From positions 1 through 19,575 of the forward strand of contig JAEZTA010000068.1 of assembly GCA_023443765.1 (NCBI GenBank): a stretch of 19,575 nt of DNA, written 5' to 3'. The position numbers and the translations under genes are program-made. This DNA is from Bacteroidota bacterium. GTDB lineage: Bacteria; Bacteroidota; Bacteroidia; Bacteroidales; Rikenellaceae. Below, piece after piece: positions 1 through 7,307 of the stretch (position 1 is the stretch's first letter; each line of letters starts with the position of its first letter). The notes under the pieces were generated by a model that worked only from the letters and a program-made list of their open reading frames with translations, made no database searches and was not told the DNA's origin.

Positions 1-75
1 GGGAGCTTAGCTCAGCTGGTTCAGAGCGTCTGCCTTACAAGCAGAGGGTCGGGGGTTCGAATCCCTCAGCTCCCA
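1..75 (+). tRNA. tRNA-Val (anticodon TAC)
   Basis: This is a complete cloverleaf. The acceptor arms GGGAGCT and AGCTCCC pair over 7 bp. The D-arm region GCTCAGCTGGTTCAGAGC is present, the anticodon stem TCTGC/GCAGA closes the loop CTTACAA (anticodon TAC, reading GUA), and the T-arm carries GGTTCGAATCC. The discriminator base is A and no CCA is encoded. The gene begins exactly at the window edge, so its promoter lies outside. A second tRNA-Val with a different anticodon follows 41 bp later. Confidence 0.96.
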
Positions 76-88
76 CGAAAGATTATAA

Positions 89-111
89 CCATCCCATAGG
101 ATGGCTTTTTT
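89..111 (+). terminator. Terminator-like hairpin between the two tRNA-Val genes
   Basis: A 6-bp stem CCATCC/GGATGG (89-94 with 99-104) has a CATA loop and is followed by CTTTTTTAT. This has the shape of a short intrinsic terminator for the first tRNA. It is unusual because tandem tRNAs are normally co-transcribed. It could instead be a partial terminator or a processing spacer. Confidence 0.6.
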
Positions 112-116
112 ATGCA

Positions 117-191
117 GGGAGCATAGCTCAGTTGGTTTAGAGCGCCTGCTCGACAAGCAGGAGGTCTGCGGTTCAAATCCGCATGTTCCCA
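117..191 (+). tRNA. tRNA-Val (anticodon GAC)
   Basis: The acceptor arms GGGAGCA and TGTTCCC pair over 7 bp, including one G-U pair. The anticodon stem CCTGC/GCAGG closes the loop TCGACAA (anticodon GAC, reading GUC/GUU). The T-arm carries GGTTCAAATCC, the discriminator base is A, and no CCA is encoded. Together with the TAC isoacceptor at the window start, it covers at least three of the four valine codons, so this is a compact valine-tRNA cluster. No promoter is evident in the 41 bp between the two. Confidence 0.96.
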
Positions 192-200
192 CACGAGGAA

Positions 201-233
201 AATCCTCTCGGAGTTGTTCCGAGGGGATTTTTT
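201..233 (+). terminator. Intrinsic terminator after the tRNA-Val pair
   Basis: An 11-bp stem (201-211 with 219-229, with one T-G pair on the + strand) closes a short loop and is followed by a T-rich run, TTTTTTG. It ends the tRNA transcript. On the minus strand the same stem is followed by TTTTCC, so it could also stop leftward transcripts, more weakly. Confidence 0.8.
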
Positions 234-294
234 GTGTCCGGGCTGTCCGTACCTTGTCCGGAAAAATGTGATATGCACAACGTGTGGGTGGCGC

Positions 295-326
295 CAAAGA
301 TAATCCCTTAGTCTTTATGAATCAAA
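295..326 (-). promoter_or_regulatory. Consensus Bacteroidetes promoter pointing left, with no gene
   Basis: Read on the minus strand there is a -33 box TTTG (326-323), a 20-bp spacer and a -7 box TATCTTTG (302-295). This matches the primary sigma consensus of Bacteroidetes (TTTG, about 20 bp, TAnnTTTG) at every defined position. Transcription would start near 288 and run toward the tRNA genes. The bidirectional hairpin at 201-233 would end it, giving a transcript of about 90 nt. No protein gene fits, so a small RNA is the simplest reading. Confidence 0.55.
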
Positions 327-419
327 AAATTATGTCTGCTCGCTGAGGGGCTCTTTTTGTTTTTCGGAGGCTTCGCTTATTTTTGTGGGTGCCGGAGATT
401 CTTTTTTTTGAAAATGCGC

Positions 420-444
420 TATATTTGTGCCTAAAATAAGTTTG
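420..444 (+). promoter_or_regulatory. Candidate -7 boxes for the sensor operon
   Basis: Two matches to TAnnTTTG lie just before the first sensor gene: TATATTTG at 420-427 and TAAGTTTG at 437-444. Neither has a clean TTTG box at the usual 19-20 bp upstream. The second would give a 5' leader of only about a dozen bases before the ATG at 462. Which box is used cannot be told from sequence. Confidence 0.45.
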
Positions 445-461
445 TTTTATTCAGACGGGGT

Positions 462-2318
462 ATGCGCAATGCGATAATTATCGTCTTTTTTCTTCTGGCG
501 GGCAGCTGGCGGTTGTCAGCGGACACACGCGATGCAGCCCCGGACGATGCTGCGTATGTAAGGCTCCAGCAACTTTCGGGAATGAACCTCAATATCGGGG
601 CTTCGTTCGACGCGGATTCGCTCCTGCGGCTCAGCCGGGAAGTCGAGGCCGCGGCCCGGGCTGCGGGGAGTGTTTCCCGGGAATTCAAAGCCGGGCAGAT
701 TCAGGTCAATGCCTACGGCCTGTCCGGTAACCTGGCATTGGCCGCGAGCAAGGCCCAGGAGTTGCTCGACAAGGCCGGGCGGCAGGAGAATCCGCTGGCC
801 ATGGGGCTGGCCATTCAGGCAATCGGTACTACTTATCTGTTTGCAGGGCGTTTTGTCCAGGCGGACAGCCTTTTTACTAAGGCTGCACCTGCTATTATGC
901 AATACGGCGACCGCTTTATGCAGGCGGAATTGCTGTTGCAGGAAATTCACGTGCACCTTTCCCACGACTCTTTTGAAACTGCCGCTCCGGAAATCGAACG
1001 CATGCGCAAACTGCTTGCCACGGGCGTTGACCCGCTGCCTGCCGCGAGTGCTTATGATTTTTTGCTGCGCAGTTACGACGCCCTTTTGGCGATTCGCATG
1101 CGGGATGGGGCCAAAGCCGGGGCGTTGCTCGACGAAATTCACAACCCCGGGCTGTTGCAGGAGGGTTTCCGCATGTGGGTGTATTACCTCGAATCGCAGT
1201 ATCATCAACTGGCGGAGGACTATGAGGTGGCTTTGCAGTACAATGATTCCACGCTGACGATCGCACAGCGCGGGACCAACGGCGACATCCTGTTCGAGAC
1301 GCTGATGTCCAAGGCTTCGCTGCTGGAGAAAACAGGTCGTGCCCGGGAGGCTACCGAACTTTACCAGACAATCATACAGGTCACCGACTCGCTCTACCAG
1401 GCGCGCTATACCACCCAGATCGACTCGCTGCATGCCACTTACTGGACCGACCAGTTGCAAATGGCCGGCATCAACCGCCGCAACCAGTTTTATGCCTGGC
1501 TTACGGGAGGGTTGCTCTCGCTGGTTGCCGTGACGGTCGTGGTGGTGTTGCTTGTCCGTCGTAAAAACCGGCAGCTTATCCGTTCGCGCCGGGAGTTGGA
1601 GGCTGCGCGCGTCGCGTCGGACGATTCGCTGCGCACGAAGAGCCTTTTCCTCTCCAATATGAGCCACGAGTTGCGTACGCCTCTGAACGGTATTACGGGG
1701 TTCTCTGCGATCCTGACTGACGAGGAAGAGGTCGACGAGGAGACGCGCCAGCAGTGTTGTGAATACATCCGCGAGAACGCCGATTTGTTGCTTAAGCTGA
1801 TCAACGACGTTGTGGACCTGTCGGAACTCAAGGACCAGTCGCTCCGGTTCACATATGCTCCGTGCGACGTGGTGGCGCTCTGTCAAAGCGTGCTCAAGAC
1901 CATCGAGAATGTGAAAAAGACCCGGGCGGAGGTCCGGTTTGTTTCCGATGTCGGGAAACTGGAGATCGTGACCGACAAGAACCGGTTGCAGCAGGTGTTG
2001 ATCAACCTGCTGATCAATGCCACGAAATTCACGCAGGAAGGCTGCATCACGCTCTCGCTGCACCTCGACGAAAAGGCCGGGGAAGCCGAGTTTGCCGTGG
2101 AGGACACGGGCTGCGGCATCCCGTTGGAGAAACAGCCCCATATTTTCGAACGTTACGAAAAGCTCCACGAAGGCGTTCAGGGCGCCGGCCTGGGGTTGTC
2201 GATCTGCCAGTTGATCGTTCAGCACGGCGGCGGCCGTATCTGGATCGACTCGTCCTATACGCAGGGAGCGCGTTTCGTTTTCACCCATCCGTTGAACCTC
2301 AAACCCGAGCAGGCATGA
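462..2318 (+). CDS. Membrane sensor histidine kinase with TPR-like periplasmic domain
   Basis: The protein has 618 residues. It starts with a signal peptide (about 1-20), followed by a helical, TPR-like periplasmic region (about 30-335) and one membrane helix (about 344-365). A short coiled coil leads into the dimerisation domain with the phospho-acceptor motif SHELRTPLN (His402). The ATP-binding domain has its N box NLLINATKF (Asn519), G1 box DTGCGIP (Asp548), F box IFERY and G2 box GAGLGLS (574-580), so the kinase looks fully active. There is no receiver or DNA-binding domain, and no response regulator gene lies nearby, so the partner is unknown. The ATG at 462 is chosen because it opens the signal peptide. 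The stop overlaps the next gene's start by 4 bp (ATGA), suggesting translational coupling. Confidence 0.95.
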   Translation: MRNAIIIVFFLLAGSWRLSADTRDAAPDDAAYVRLQQLSGMNLNIGASFDADSLLRLSREVEAAARAAGSVSREFKAGQIQVNAYGLSGNLALAASKAQELLDKAGRQENPLAMGLAIQAIGTTYLFAGRFVQADSLFTKAAPAIMQYGDRFMQAELLLQEIHVHLSHDSFETAAPEIERMRKLLATGVDPLPAASAYDFLLRSYDALLAIRMRDGAKAGALLDEIHNPGLLQEGFRMWVYYLESQYHQLAEDYEVALQYNDSTLTIAQRGTNGDILFETLMSKASLLEKTGRAREATELYQTIIQVTDSLYQARYTTQIDSLHATYWTDQLQMAGINRRNQFYAWLTGGLLSLVAVTVVVVLLVRRKNRQLIRSRRELEAARVASDDSLRTKSLFLSNMSHELRTPLNGITGFSAILTDEEEVDEETRQQCCEYIRENADLLLKLINDVVDLSELKDQSLRFTYAPCDVVALCQSVLKTIENVKKTRAEVRFVSDVGKLEIVTDKNRLQQVLINLLINATKFTQEGCITLSLHLDEKAGEAEFAVEDTGCGIPLEKQPHIFERYEKLHEGVQGAGLGLSICQLIVQHGGGRIWIDSSYTQGARFVFTHPLNLKPEQA

Positions 2319-4255
2319 TAACGCGGTTGTTTATATTCTTTTGCCTGCTTACGCTGCCCGTGTCCCTGTTTGCGCAGGAGAACAATGTACGTGACAGCCT
2401 GATTGCGCAACTCAAAACGCTGCCCGATCACAATGAAGAGCGTTTATCGGTTATGCTTGAGCTTGCCAGGGCGACGCGGGGTAATCTGGACGAGTGCCAG
2501 AAATATGCCGAAGCCCTGCTGGCGGAAGCCGAATTGCAGGACAACGGTAAATATAAGTGCGAGGCTTACCTTTCGTTGGTGGTGGTTGCCTATAACTCGT
2601 ACAAAGCCGACGAGGTGCAGCGGCTTGCTAAAATTCTGATCGAGCTGGCCCGCCGGGAGAAGCAGTACGACATCATGTTCAAGGCCTGGCGGTGTTCGAT
2701 TGATTTCATGATCCTTTCGCAGGATTTCGAGCGGAATGAGAAAGAGGCGAAACGCATGCTCCGGGAAGCCGAGGAACTCAACAATGCGAGCGGTATCCTG
2801 GAAGCCAGGCTGTCACTTTCCAATCTCTACCGCTCGACTTACCGGAGGAAAGAGGCTGTTGAAATCCTGGAAGAGGTTATGCCGCTGGCCTACCAGCAGG
2901 GCAGGTTGGGGACGATCATGAATATGTGGCAGCAATTGCTGTTCCTGTACCCGGAAATCAACGAAAATTCGAAATGGATCGAGGCCCTGAAAAGTTTCGA
3001 TGCCTATATTTACAATCTCCCCAATGAAGGCTACCGTTCGGAGCAGCCGATGCTGCTGATCCTCTATGCGAGTTATGTGGATTACTATACGCGCAACGAG
3101 GAGTGGGAAAATGCGCGCGCGGCTCTGGAAAAAGGCGAGCGGTTTTACCCCGATGTTAAATCGCCGCTTTACCTGATTGTGTTCGATCGTAATGCCAGCA
3201 ATTATTACAGCGGGACTCAGCAGTATGCAAAAGCCCTGGATAAGATCGATAAGGTTCTTGGGACCCTCAAGGTATTGTCGTCGGCCCGGGATTACTATGG
3301 GATGCTTCCGTTGAAGGGCGCGATTCTGTATAAACTCGGACGTTATGCCGAGGCGTCGGCGGTTTACCGGGAGTTCATTGTTTACAACGACCGTTTGCAG
3401 ACGAATACCATCAGCAAGCAATACGAGGAACTCAAGCGGAACTTCAATTCCGACCAGCAGCAGCTTGAAGCGGCCCGGTTCCGGTTCCGACTGCAACTTT
3501 GCATGGTGATTCTGCTGAGCCTCGCGCTGCTGGTCGTGGCCGGGTTTATCTTCTATGTGTTCCGCAGCCACCGTGTGCTCCGCAGGGCTGAGGCCGAGAT
3601 GCGGGTGGTAACGCGGCGTATGGAGTTGGCGAACGAAGCCAAAAACCGCTTCCTTTCAAATGTCAGCACGACGATCCGCGGGCCGCTCAACGTGGTCGTC
3701 GAGGGGTCCATGCGGCTGGCGTCGCACCAGGTGGAGAGCCGCGCCGAGCAGCAACGCCTCACGCAGGACATCCGCCGGATGTCGGCTGATCTGCTGAAGA
3801 TGATCAACGATATTCTCGACCTTTCCCGCCTCGAAGCGGGAATGATGAAGTTCGACATGCGTGATGCAGAGGTGTCGAGTCTGCTGGCCAGTGCGGCGAG
3901 TGTCGTGGGAACACCCGCGAACCGGATCGAGATACGCCCGGAATATCCGGAGAACACGCTGTTCATGGCAAACCTCGACGCCGCAAGGTTACAGCAGGTT
4001 TTCGAAACGCTCTTTACGCCGCCGAAAGCCCGGAGCGTGATTGTCGTGACAGTCCGCGAAGCGGATAAGGTTCTGCATATCCGGGTTGCCGGAAGCGCAT
4101 TGGCGCAGGGACAGCCGTCGCAGAATGTCATTATCCGCAATGAAATAAACCGCATGCTTATCGCCCGTTTTGGCGGCAGCTATACGATTTCGGACGAGTC
4201 GGGCATCGGGGTGGTAAACCTGACGCTCCCGATTCGGGAGGTGGTTCAGGTCTGA
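2315..4255 (+). CDS. Degenerate histidine kinase paralogue (pseudokinase-like sensor)
   Basis: The protein has 646 residues and the same architecture as the gene before it: signal peptide (1-20), TPR-like periplasmic region (about 25-385), membrane helix (about 393-416), coiled coil and a HisKA-like segment. Where an active kinase has SHELRTPLN it reads STTIRGPLN, so the phospho-acceptor His is Thr452. In the ATPase-like region RLQQV is kept (559-562 area), but the N box is replaced by ETLFTPPKA and no DxGxG motif is recognisable. It probably cannot bind ATP normally or be phosphorylated. It is intact, with no frameshift, so it looks retained for function, perhaps as a dimer partner or regulator of the overlapping active kinase. 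The ATG at 2315 overlaps the previous stop codon. Confidence 0.9.
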   Translation: MITRLFIFFCLLTLPVSLFAQENNVRDSLIAQLKTLPDHNEERLSVMLELARATRGNLDECQKYAEALLAEAELQDNGKYKCEAYLSLVVVAYNSYKADEVQRLAKILIELARREKQYDIMFKAWRCSIDFMILSQDFERNEKEAKRMLREAEELNNASGILEARLSLSNLYRSTYRRKEAVEILEEVMPLAYQQGRLGTIMNMWQQLLFLYPEINENSKWIEALKSFDAYIYNLPNEGYRSEQPMLLILYASYVDYYTRNEEWENARAALEKGERFYPDVKSPLYLIVFDRNASNYYSGTQQYAKALDKIDKVLGTLKVLSSARDYYGMLPLKGAILYKLGRYAEASAVYREFIVYNDRLQTNTISKQYEELKRNFNSDQQQLEAARFRFRLQLCMVILLSLALLVVAGFIFYVFRSHRVLRRAEAEMRVVTRRMELANEAKNRFLSNVSTTIRGPLNVVVEGSMRLASHQVESRAEQQRLTQDIRRMSADLLKMINDILDLSRLEAGMMKFDMRDAEVSSLLASAASVVGTPANRIEIRPEYPENTLFMANLDAARLQQVFETLFTPPKARSVIVVTVREADKVLHIRVAGSALAQGQPSQNVIIRNEINRMLIARFGGSYTISDESGIGVVNLTLPIREVVQV

Positions 4256-4264
4256 CCGGTAACT

Positions 4265-4297
4265 AAAAACCGCCCTGCTCATCGCAGGGCGGTTTTT
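4265..4297. terminator. Strong bidirectional intrinsic terminator
   Basis: A 14-bp stem (4265-4278 with 4284-4297) with loop TCATC has five A's at its 5' end and five T's at its 3' end, so it gives a U-tract on both strands. It sits between the pseudokinase stop (4255) and the alpha-galactosidase stop (4317) and can end both convergent transcripts. Confidence 0.93.
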
Positions 4298-4316
4298 GTT
4301 TGGGGTATTGCAAGCG

Positions 4317-5939
4317 TCAATGTTTTCCGGGCAGTTCTTCGCGGCTGTTGCCGGGATAAACCTTCACCAGTACGACGCCGTGGGGCGCGACGGTCGCTTC
4401 AAACTTGTCGGTGCATTGCGTGAGGTCCTTCTGCCGCCACAGGTCGCGCACGGTCTGTTTGCCGCGCAGTCCCAGCATACGGAGCGTGAAGTTCATCTTC
4501 ACGGCCTGCCAGCCCCGGTTGAAAAGTCCGACGGCCATCGAGCCGTCTTCGAGGTGCTTGACATAGATCACCTGGTCGCCCTGCTGCCAGACGGGTACGG
4601 CCTGCAGGCCCAGCGGGTCCTGGTTAACGTCGATCACCTCATCGTTGGTCAGCAGGCTCCGCGTGAAGTCGTCCATCTGCGCCATATCGCAGCCGATCAG
4701 CAGCGGCGCTGCCAGCAGCGACCAGAGGCTGATGTGCGTATACTGCTCGTCGGCCGTCAACTTCGTGTAATGGAGTTTCGGACCCCAGCCGACCATGCCG
4801 ATGACCAGCATGTCGGGGTCGGCCCAGTGCCCCGGACGGTTGAAGGGCAGCCAGCGGTCCTGGCTGAATCCGATGCTGCTGACGCTCTCCCATGTGTCGC
4901 GGATGTCGCCCGTCGTGCGCCAGCAGTTGGAATACTGCATCCACTGCGGAGCATCGCCGTAGGGCGCGCTGTTCGAAAGGCTGTAAACGACATCGCGGTC
5001 GAGGGCCTGAAGGGCGTCGTGCATCTCTTTGACGTGGTAGTAGTCGAGCGGGCTCCAGTCGTATTTGAGGTAGTCGATGCCCCATTCACCCCATTGTTTT
5101 ACGTCCGGTTTTACGAACGAGTAAGCGCCGAGGTGGTAGACTTCGCGGCGGTCCGTCCAGTAGTTTCCACCCTCTTTCTGGTAGCGGTAATGCTCGTTAT
5201 GCCGGCCTTTCTTGATCCATTCGTTTTCGCCGTCGGGGTTGTCCGAATAGCTGCCGATATGTGCGGCATAGGTTCCGACCCACGGCGTGGAGTAGATGCC
5301 CACGCGAAGGCCCATGTCGTGAATCTCGCGCGTGAGGGCCTTCATGTCGGGGAATTTCGTGTTCGGCTGGATCGCGTTGTCCCTGCCGCCGCGTTTGCCC
5401 TGCCAGCCGTCGTCGATGTTGATGTAGGACCAGCCGTGGTTGGCCAGGCCGCTTTCGACCATGGCGCGTGCCGATGAGAGCACCTGCTCCTGCGTGACAT
5501 CGCGTGCCCAGCAGTTCCAACTGTTCCAGCCCATCGGCGGGGTGAGTGCGATTTCGCGGCCTACGACGATCCTCAGGTCGCGGTCGTAGCTCCCCAGTGC
5601 GTTTTCGGCTTTCAGTTTCACGGTGTATTCGCCCGGGGCGGTTACGCGGCCTGTAATCCGTCCGGTTTTGGCGTCGAGCTTCAGCCCCTTCGGAAGCCCC
5701 TCGGCCGAGAAGGTCATCGGACGGACGCCAGTCGCGGCGATCGTGTAGAGGAATTCCGAGCCGGGACGGACGCCGAAGACGCGGGCGCCGTTGATGCGTG
5801 GCGTGTCGGCAGGCTTCGGGGTCAGGATATACGCCGACATGTCGGGCGCAGTCTGTGCTGTGGCCTGCCCGGCCACCGCCCCGCCGCAGAGTGCGGCGAG
5901 GGCGAGGGTCGTCAGGTAACGGATAATCGGTTTTTTCAT
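4317..5939 (-). CDS. GH27 alpha-galactosidase with N-terminal Ig-like domain
   Basis: The protein has 540 residues and hydrolyses terminal alpha-galactosides by family knowledge. A signal peptide without a lipobox (about 1-29) suggests a periplasmic enzyme. Residues 50-127 resemble the putative Ig (He_PIG) fold, with GLPKGLKLDAKTGRITG. The GH27 barrel follows: GWNSWNCW (138-144), YINIDDGW (172-179), nucleophile Asp294 in YLKYDW, and acid/base Asp345 in WRTTGDIRDTW, aligned with Asp170 and Asp231 of human alpha-galactosidase A. There is an insert-like stretch (about 222-270) before the nucleophile strand. GH27 also includes beta-L-arabinopyranosidases, so exact specificity is uncertain. An upstream TTG at 5963 would add eight residues, but the ATG at 5939 opens the signal peptide cleanly. 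It is the last gene of the glycan locus, 24 bp after the lipoprotein gene. Confidence 0.94.
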   Translation of the reverse strand: MKKPIIRYLTTLALAALCGGAVAGQATAQTAPDMSAYILTPKPADTPRINGARVFGVRPGSEFLYTIAATGVRPMTFSAEGLPKGLKLDAKTGRITGRVTAPGEYTVKLKAENALGSYDRDLRIVVGREIALTPPMGWNSWNCWARDVTQEQVLSSARAMVESGLANHGWSYINIDDGWQGKRGGRDNAIQPNTKFPDMKALTREIHDMGLRVGIYSTPWVGTYAAHIGSYSDNPDGENEWIKKGRHNEHYRYQKEGGNYWTDRREVYHLGAYSFVKPDVKQWGEWGIDYLKYDWSPLDYYHVKEMHDALQALDRDVVYSLSNSAPYGDAPQWMQYSNCWRTTGDIRDTWESVSSIGFSQDRWLPFNRPGHWADPDMLVIGMVGWGPKLHYTKLTADEQYTHISLWSLLAAPLLIGCDMAQMDDFTRSLLTNDEVIDVNQDPLGLQAVPVWQQGDQVIYVKHLEDGSMAVGLFNRGWQAVKMNFTLRMLGLRGKQTVRDLWRQKDLTQCTDKFEATVAPHGVVLVKVYPGNSREELPGKH

Positions 5940-5963
5940 CAGGATGAAAACTTCGTTTAGCAA

Positions 5964-7286
5964 TTATTCCGGCTTTTCTGCCAAGACCGGAATAAATTCC
6001 GATACGGAGTAAAGCTTGTTGCGGTTACTTGCATTTATAGCCAGGCGTACGTAGCGGCCCGAAACGGTCCATTGTTCAGCGGCGTATGTTCCGGTCGTCG
6101 ATGTGTTGGTCTTGTCGCCGAAATCGAAGTCCTGGGCTTTCGTCCAGTTCTCACCGTCGTCCGACAGTTCGATGTAACCGGCACGGAGGTCGGTGACGTA
6201 GGAGTCGCTGCGGCGGACGATCGTGACGCCGCACCAGTAGTAAGTTTTGCCCATATCCCAGATAGTCACAGCCTCATCGGGGTTGATGTCGCCCTGTCCG
6301 GTGCTGTTGTAACGGCTTTCCCAGCGGGTGACCAGATCGTCGTCGATCATCAGTTCTGGACCGCGGCCCGTGTAGTAGGAACTGCACGAGACGAGTTTCC
6401 ACTTGTTTCGGCTGTCGTAAATGGGGAGCAACGAGATGTGGAAAAGGACCGTGTTCTTTTCGCCGATCTTGAATTTCGAATTGCTTTTGAGTTTTACAAG
6501 CAGCGTGTAGTAGCCGGTTACCGAGAGTTTCGATTTGTCGATCTTGATGACCGAGACCGCTCTGTTCGACCCGGCTTTCAGGTTGGCCGCGGTAAAGGTG
6601 TAGGCGTTGTCCGGCAACGGAATGTATTGTGTCCCGTGTTCGGCATTGTAGGCTGCCAGAGCTGCTTCGCCATATTCGTATTCCGTTTCGGAATCCCACT
6701 TGTTGTCGAACTCGGTGAAGGCCACGAATTCAAGTGTGTTGGCATCGGCGGCACTCAGGTCGCTTTCCACGAGTCCGGCGTTCTCGGCCAGCACCTCGGT
6801 CTCCTGCATCCGGGGGTTGATCAGGATGGTGTTTAATTCTTCGTTGACCTCGGTTCCCGTAGCTACGAGTCGCAGCGGAAGAACGTAGTCGTTCATGTAG
6901 GGCAGCGTCATGATCCCCTTGCAGTTGAGGCGGACTGTGAGGGTGGTGCGGCGGCCTTCGGCCGTGATCGAACCCGAACTTTTGATGATCTGGTAATACT
7001 GTTCGTCGAGCAGTGTGTAAGAGGAGCCGTTTGCGGCGTTGAAAGCCTCAACCGCGTCGGGGTCGAGGACGACCTTGACCTCCGACGGTTGGCTGAAAAA
7101 TCCGCTGCTGTAAGCGTAGATGTTGTAGTCGAGCGTCTCTTCCACGTCGTAATAGGTTGCGTTCTGCACGCCGTTGTTGACGATGTAGACGCGCGGGTCC
7201 ACCTGGTTGTCGTTGCGGTGGTCCTTTTCGCAGGCGCTCAACAGCAATACGCCGGCGAAGGGAATCAATATATTTTGCAGTTTCAT
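5964..7286 (-). CDS. Lipoprotein with DUF1735 repeats and a C-terminal F5/8 type C domain
   Basis: The protein has 440 residues. The lipobox LLSAC puts the acylated cysteine at residue 19. Two similar beta-rich segments (about 30-140 and 165-285) fit tandem DUF1735 modules. The C-terminal part (about 290-435) reads like an F5/8 type C (discoidin, CBM32-like) domain, with KWKLVSCSS, ELMIDDDLVTRWES, AVTIWDMG and RYVRLAI. Proteins of this type next to SusC/SusD act as accessory surface glycan-binding proteins. The F5/8C fold often binds galactose-type sugars, which fits the neighbouring alpha-galactosidase. It lies 21 bp after susD and is very likely in the same operon. The ligand itself is not shown by sequence. 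Confidence 0.88.
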   Translation of the reverse strand: MKLQNILIPFAGVLLLSACEKDHRNDNQVDPRVYIVNNGVQNATYYDVEETLDYNIYAYSSGFFSQPSEVKVVLDPDAVEAFNAANGSSYTLLDEQYYQIIKSSGSITAEGRRTTLTVRLNCKGIMTLPYMNDYVLPLRLVATGTEVNEELNTILINPRMQETEVLAENAGLVESDLSAADANTLEFVAFTEFDNKWDSETEYEYGEAALAAYNAEHGTQYIPLPDNAYTFTAANLKAGSNRAVSVIKIDKSKLSVTGYYTLLVKLKSNSKFKIGEKNTVLFHISLLPIYDSRNKWKLVSCSSYYTGRGPELMIDDDLVTRWESRYNSTGQGDINPDEAVTIWDMGKTYYWCGVTIVRRSDSYVTDLRAGYIELSDDGENWTKAQDFDFGDKTNTSTTGTYAAEQWTVSGRYVRLAINASNRNKLYSVSEFIPVLAEKPE

Positions 7287-7307
7287 AATAATCCGGATTA
7301 GAGTGTT

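Larger units (their letters stand above)
234..461. other. Intergenic region between tRNAs and sensor operon
   Basis: These 228 bp hold no credible protein gene. The region contains a leftward promoter (295-326) with no gene behind it, and two rightward -7 boxes (420-427 and 437-444) before the sensor operon. A-rich and T-rich tracts dominate 320-420. The leftward open frame that crosses the tRNAs is a known kind of artefact and is not called. Confidence 0.7.

Noticed and set aside
7..297. A leftward open frame of 96 codons crossing both tRNA genes
   Set aside because: It is antisense to two well-formed tRNAs and contains the GFEPQTSCLSS-type translation commonly produced by antisense tRNA sequence. 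It is a prediction artefact.
516..2288. Long leftward open frame opposite the first histidine kinase
   Set aside because: The + strand frame has all kinase motifs. The opposite frame shows no recognisable domain and reflects GC-biased codon use.
4296..5477. Long rightward open frame opposite the GH27 gene
   Set aside because: The minus strand carries complete GH27 catalytic motifs, and the + frame begins inside the terminator region with no family features.
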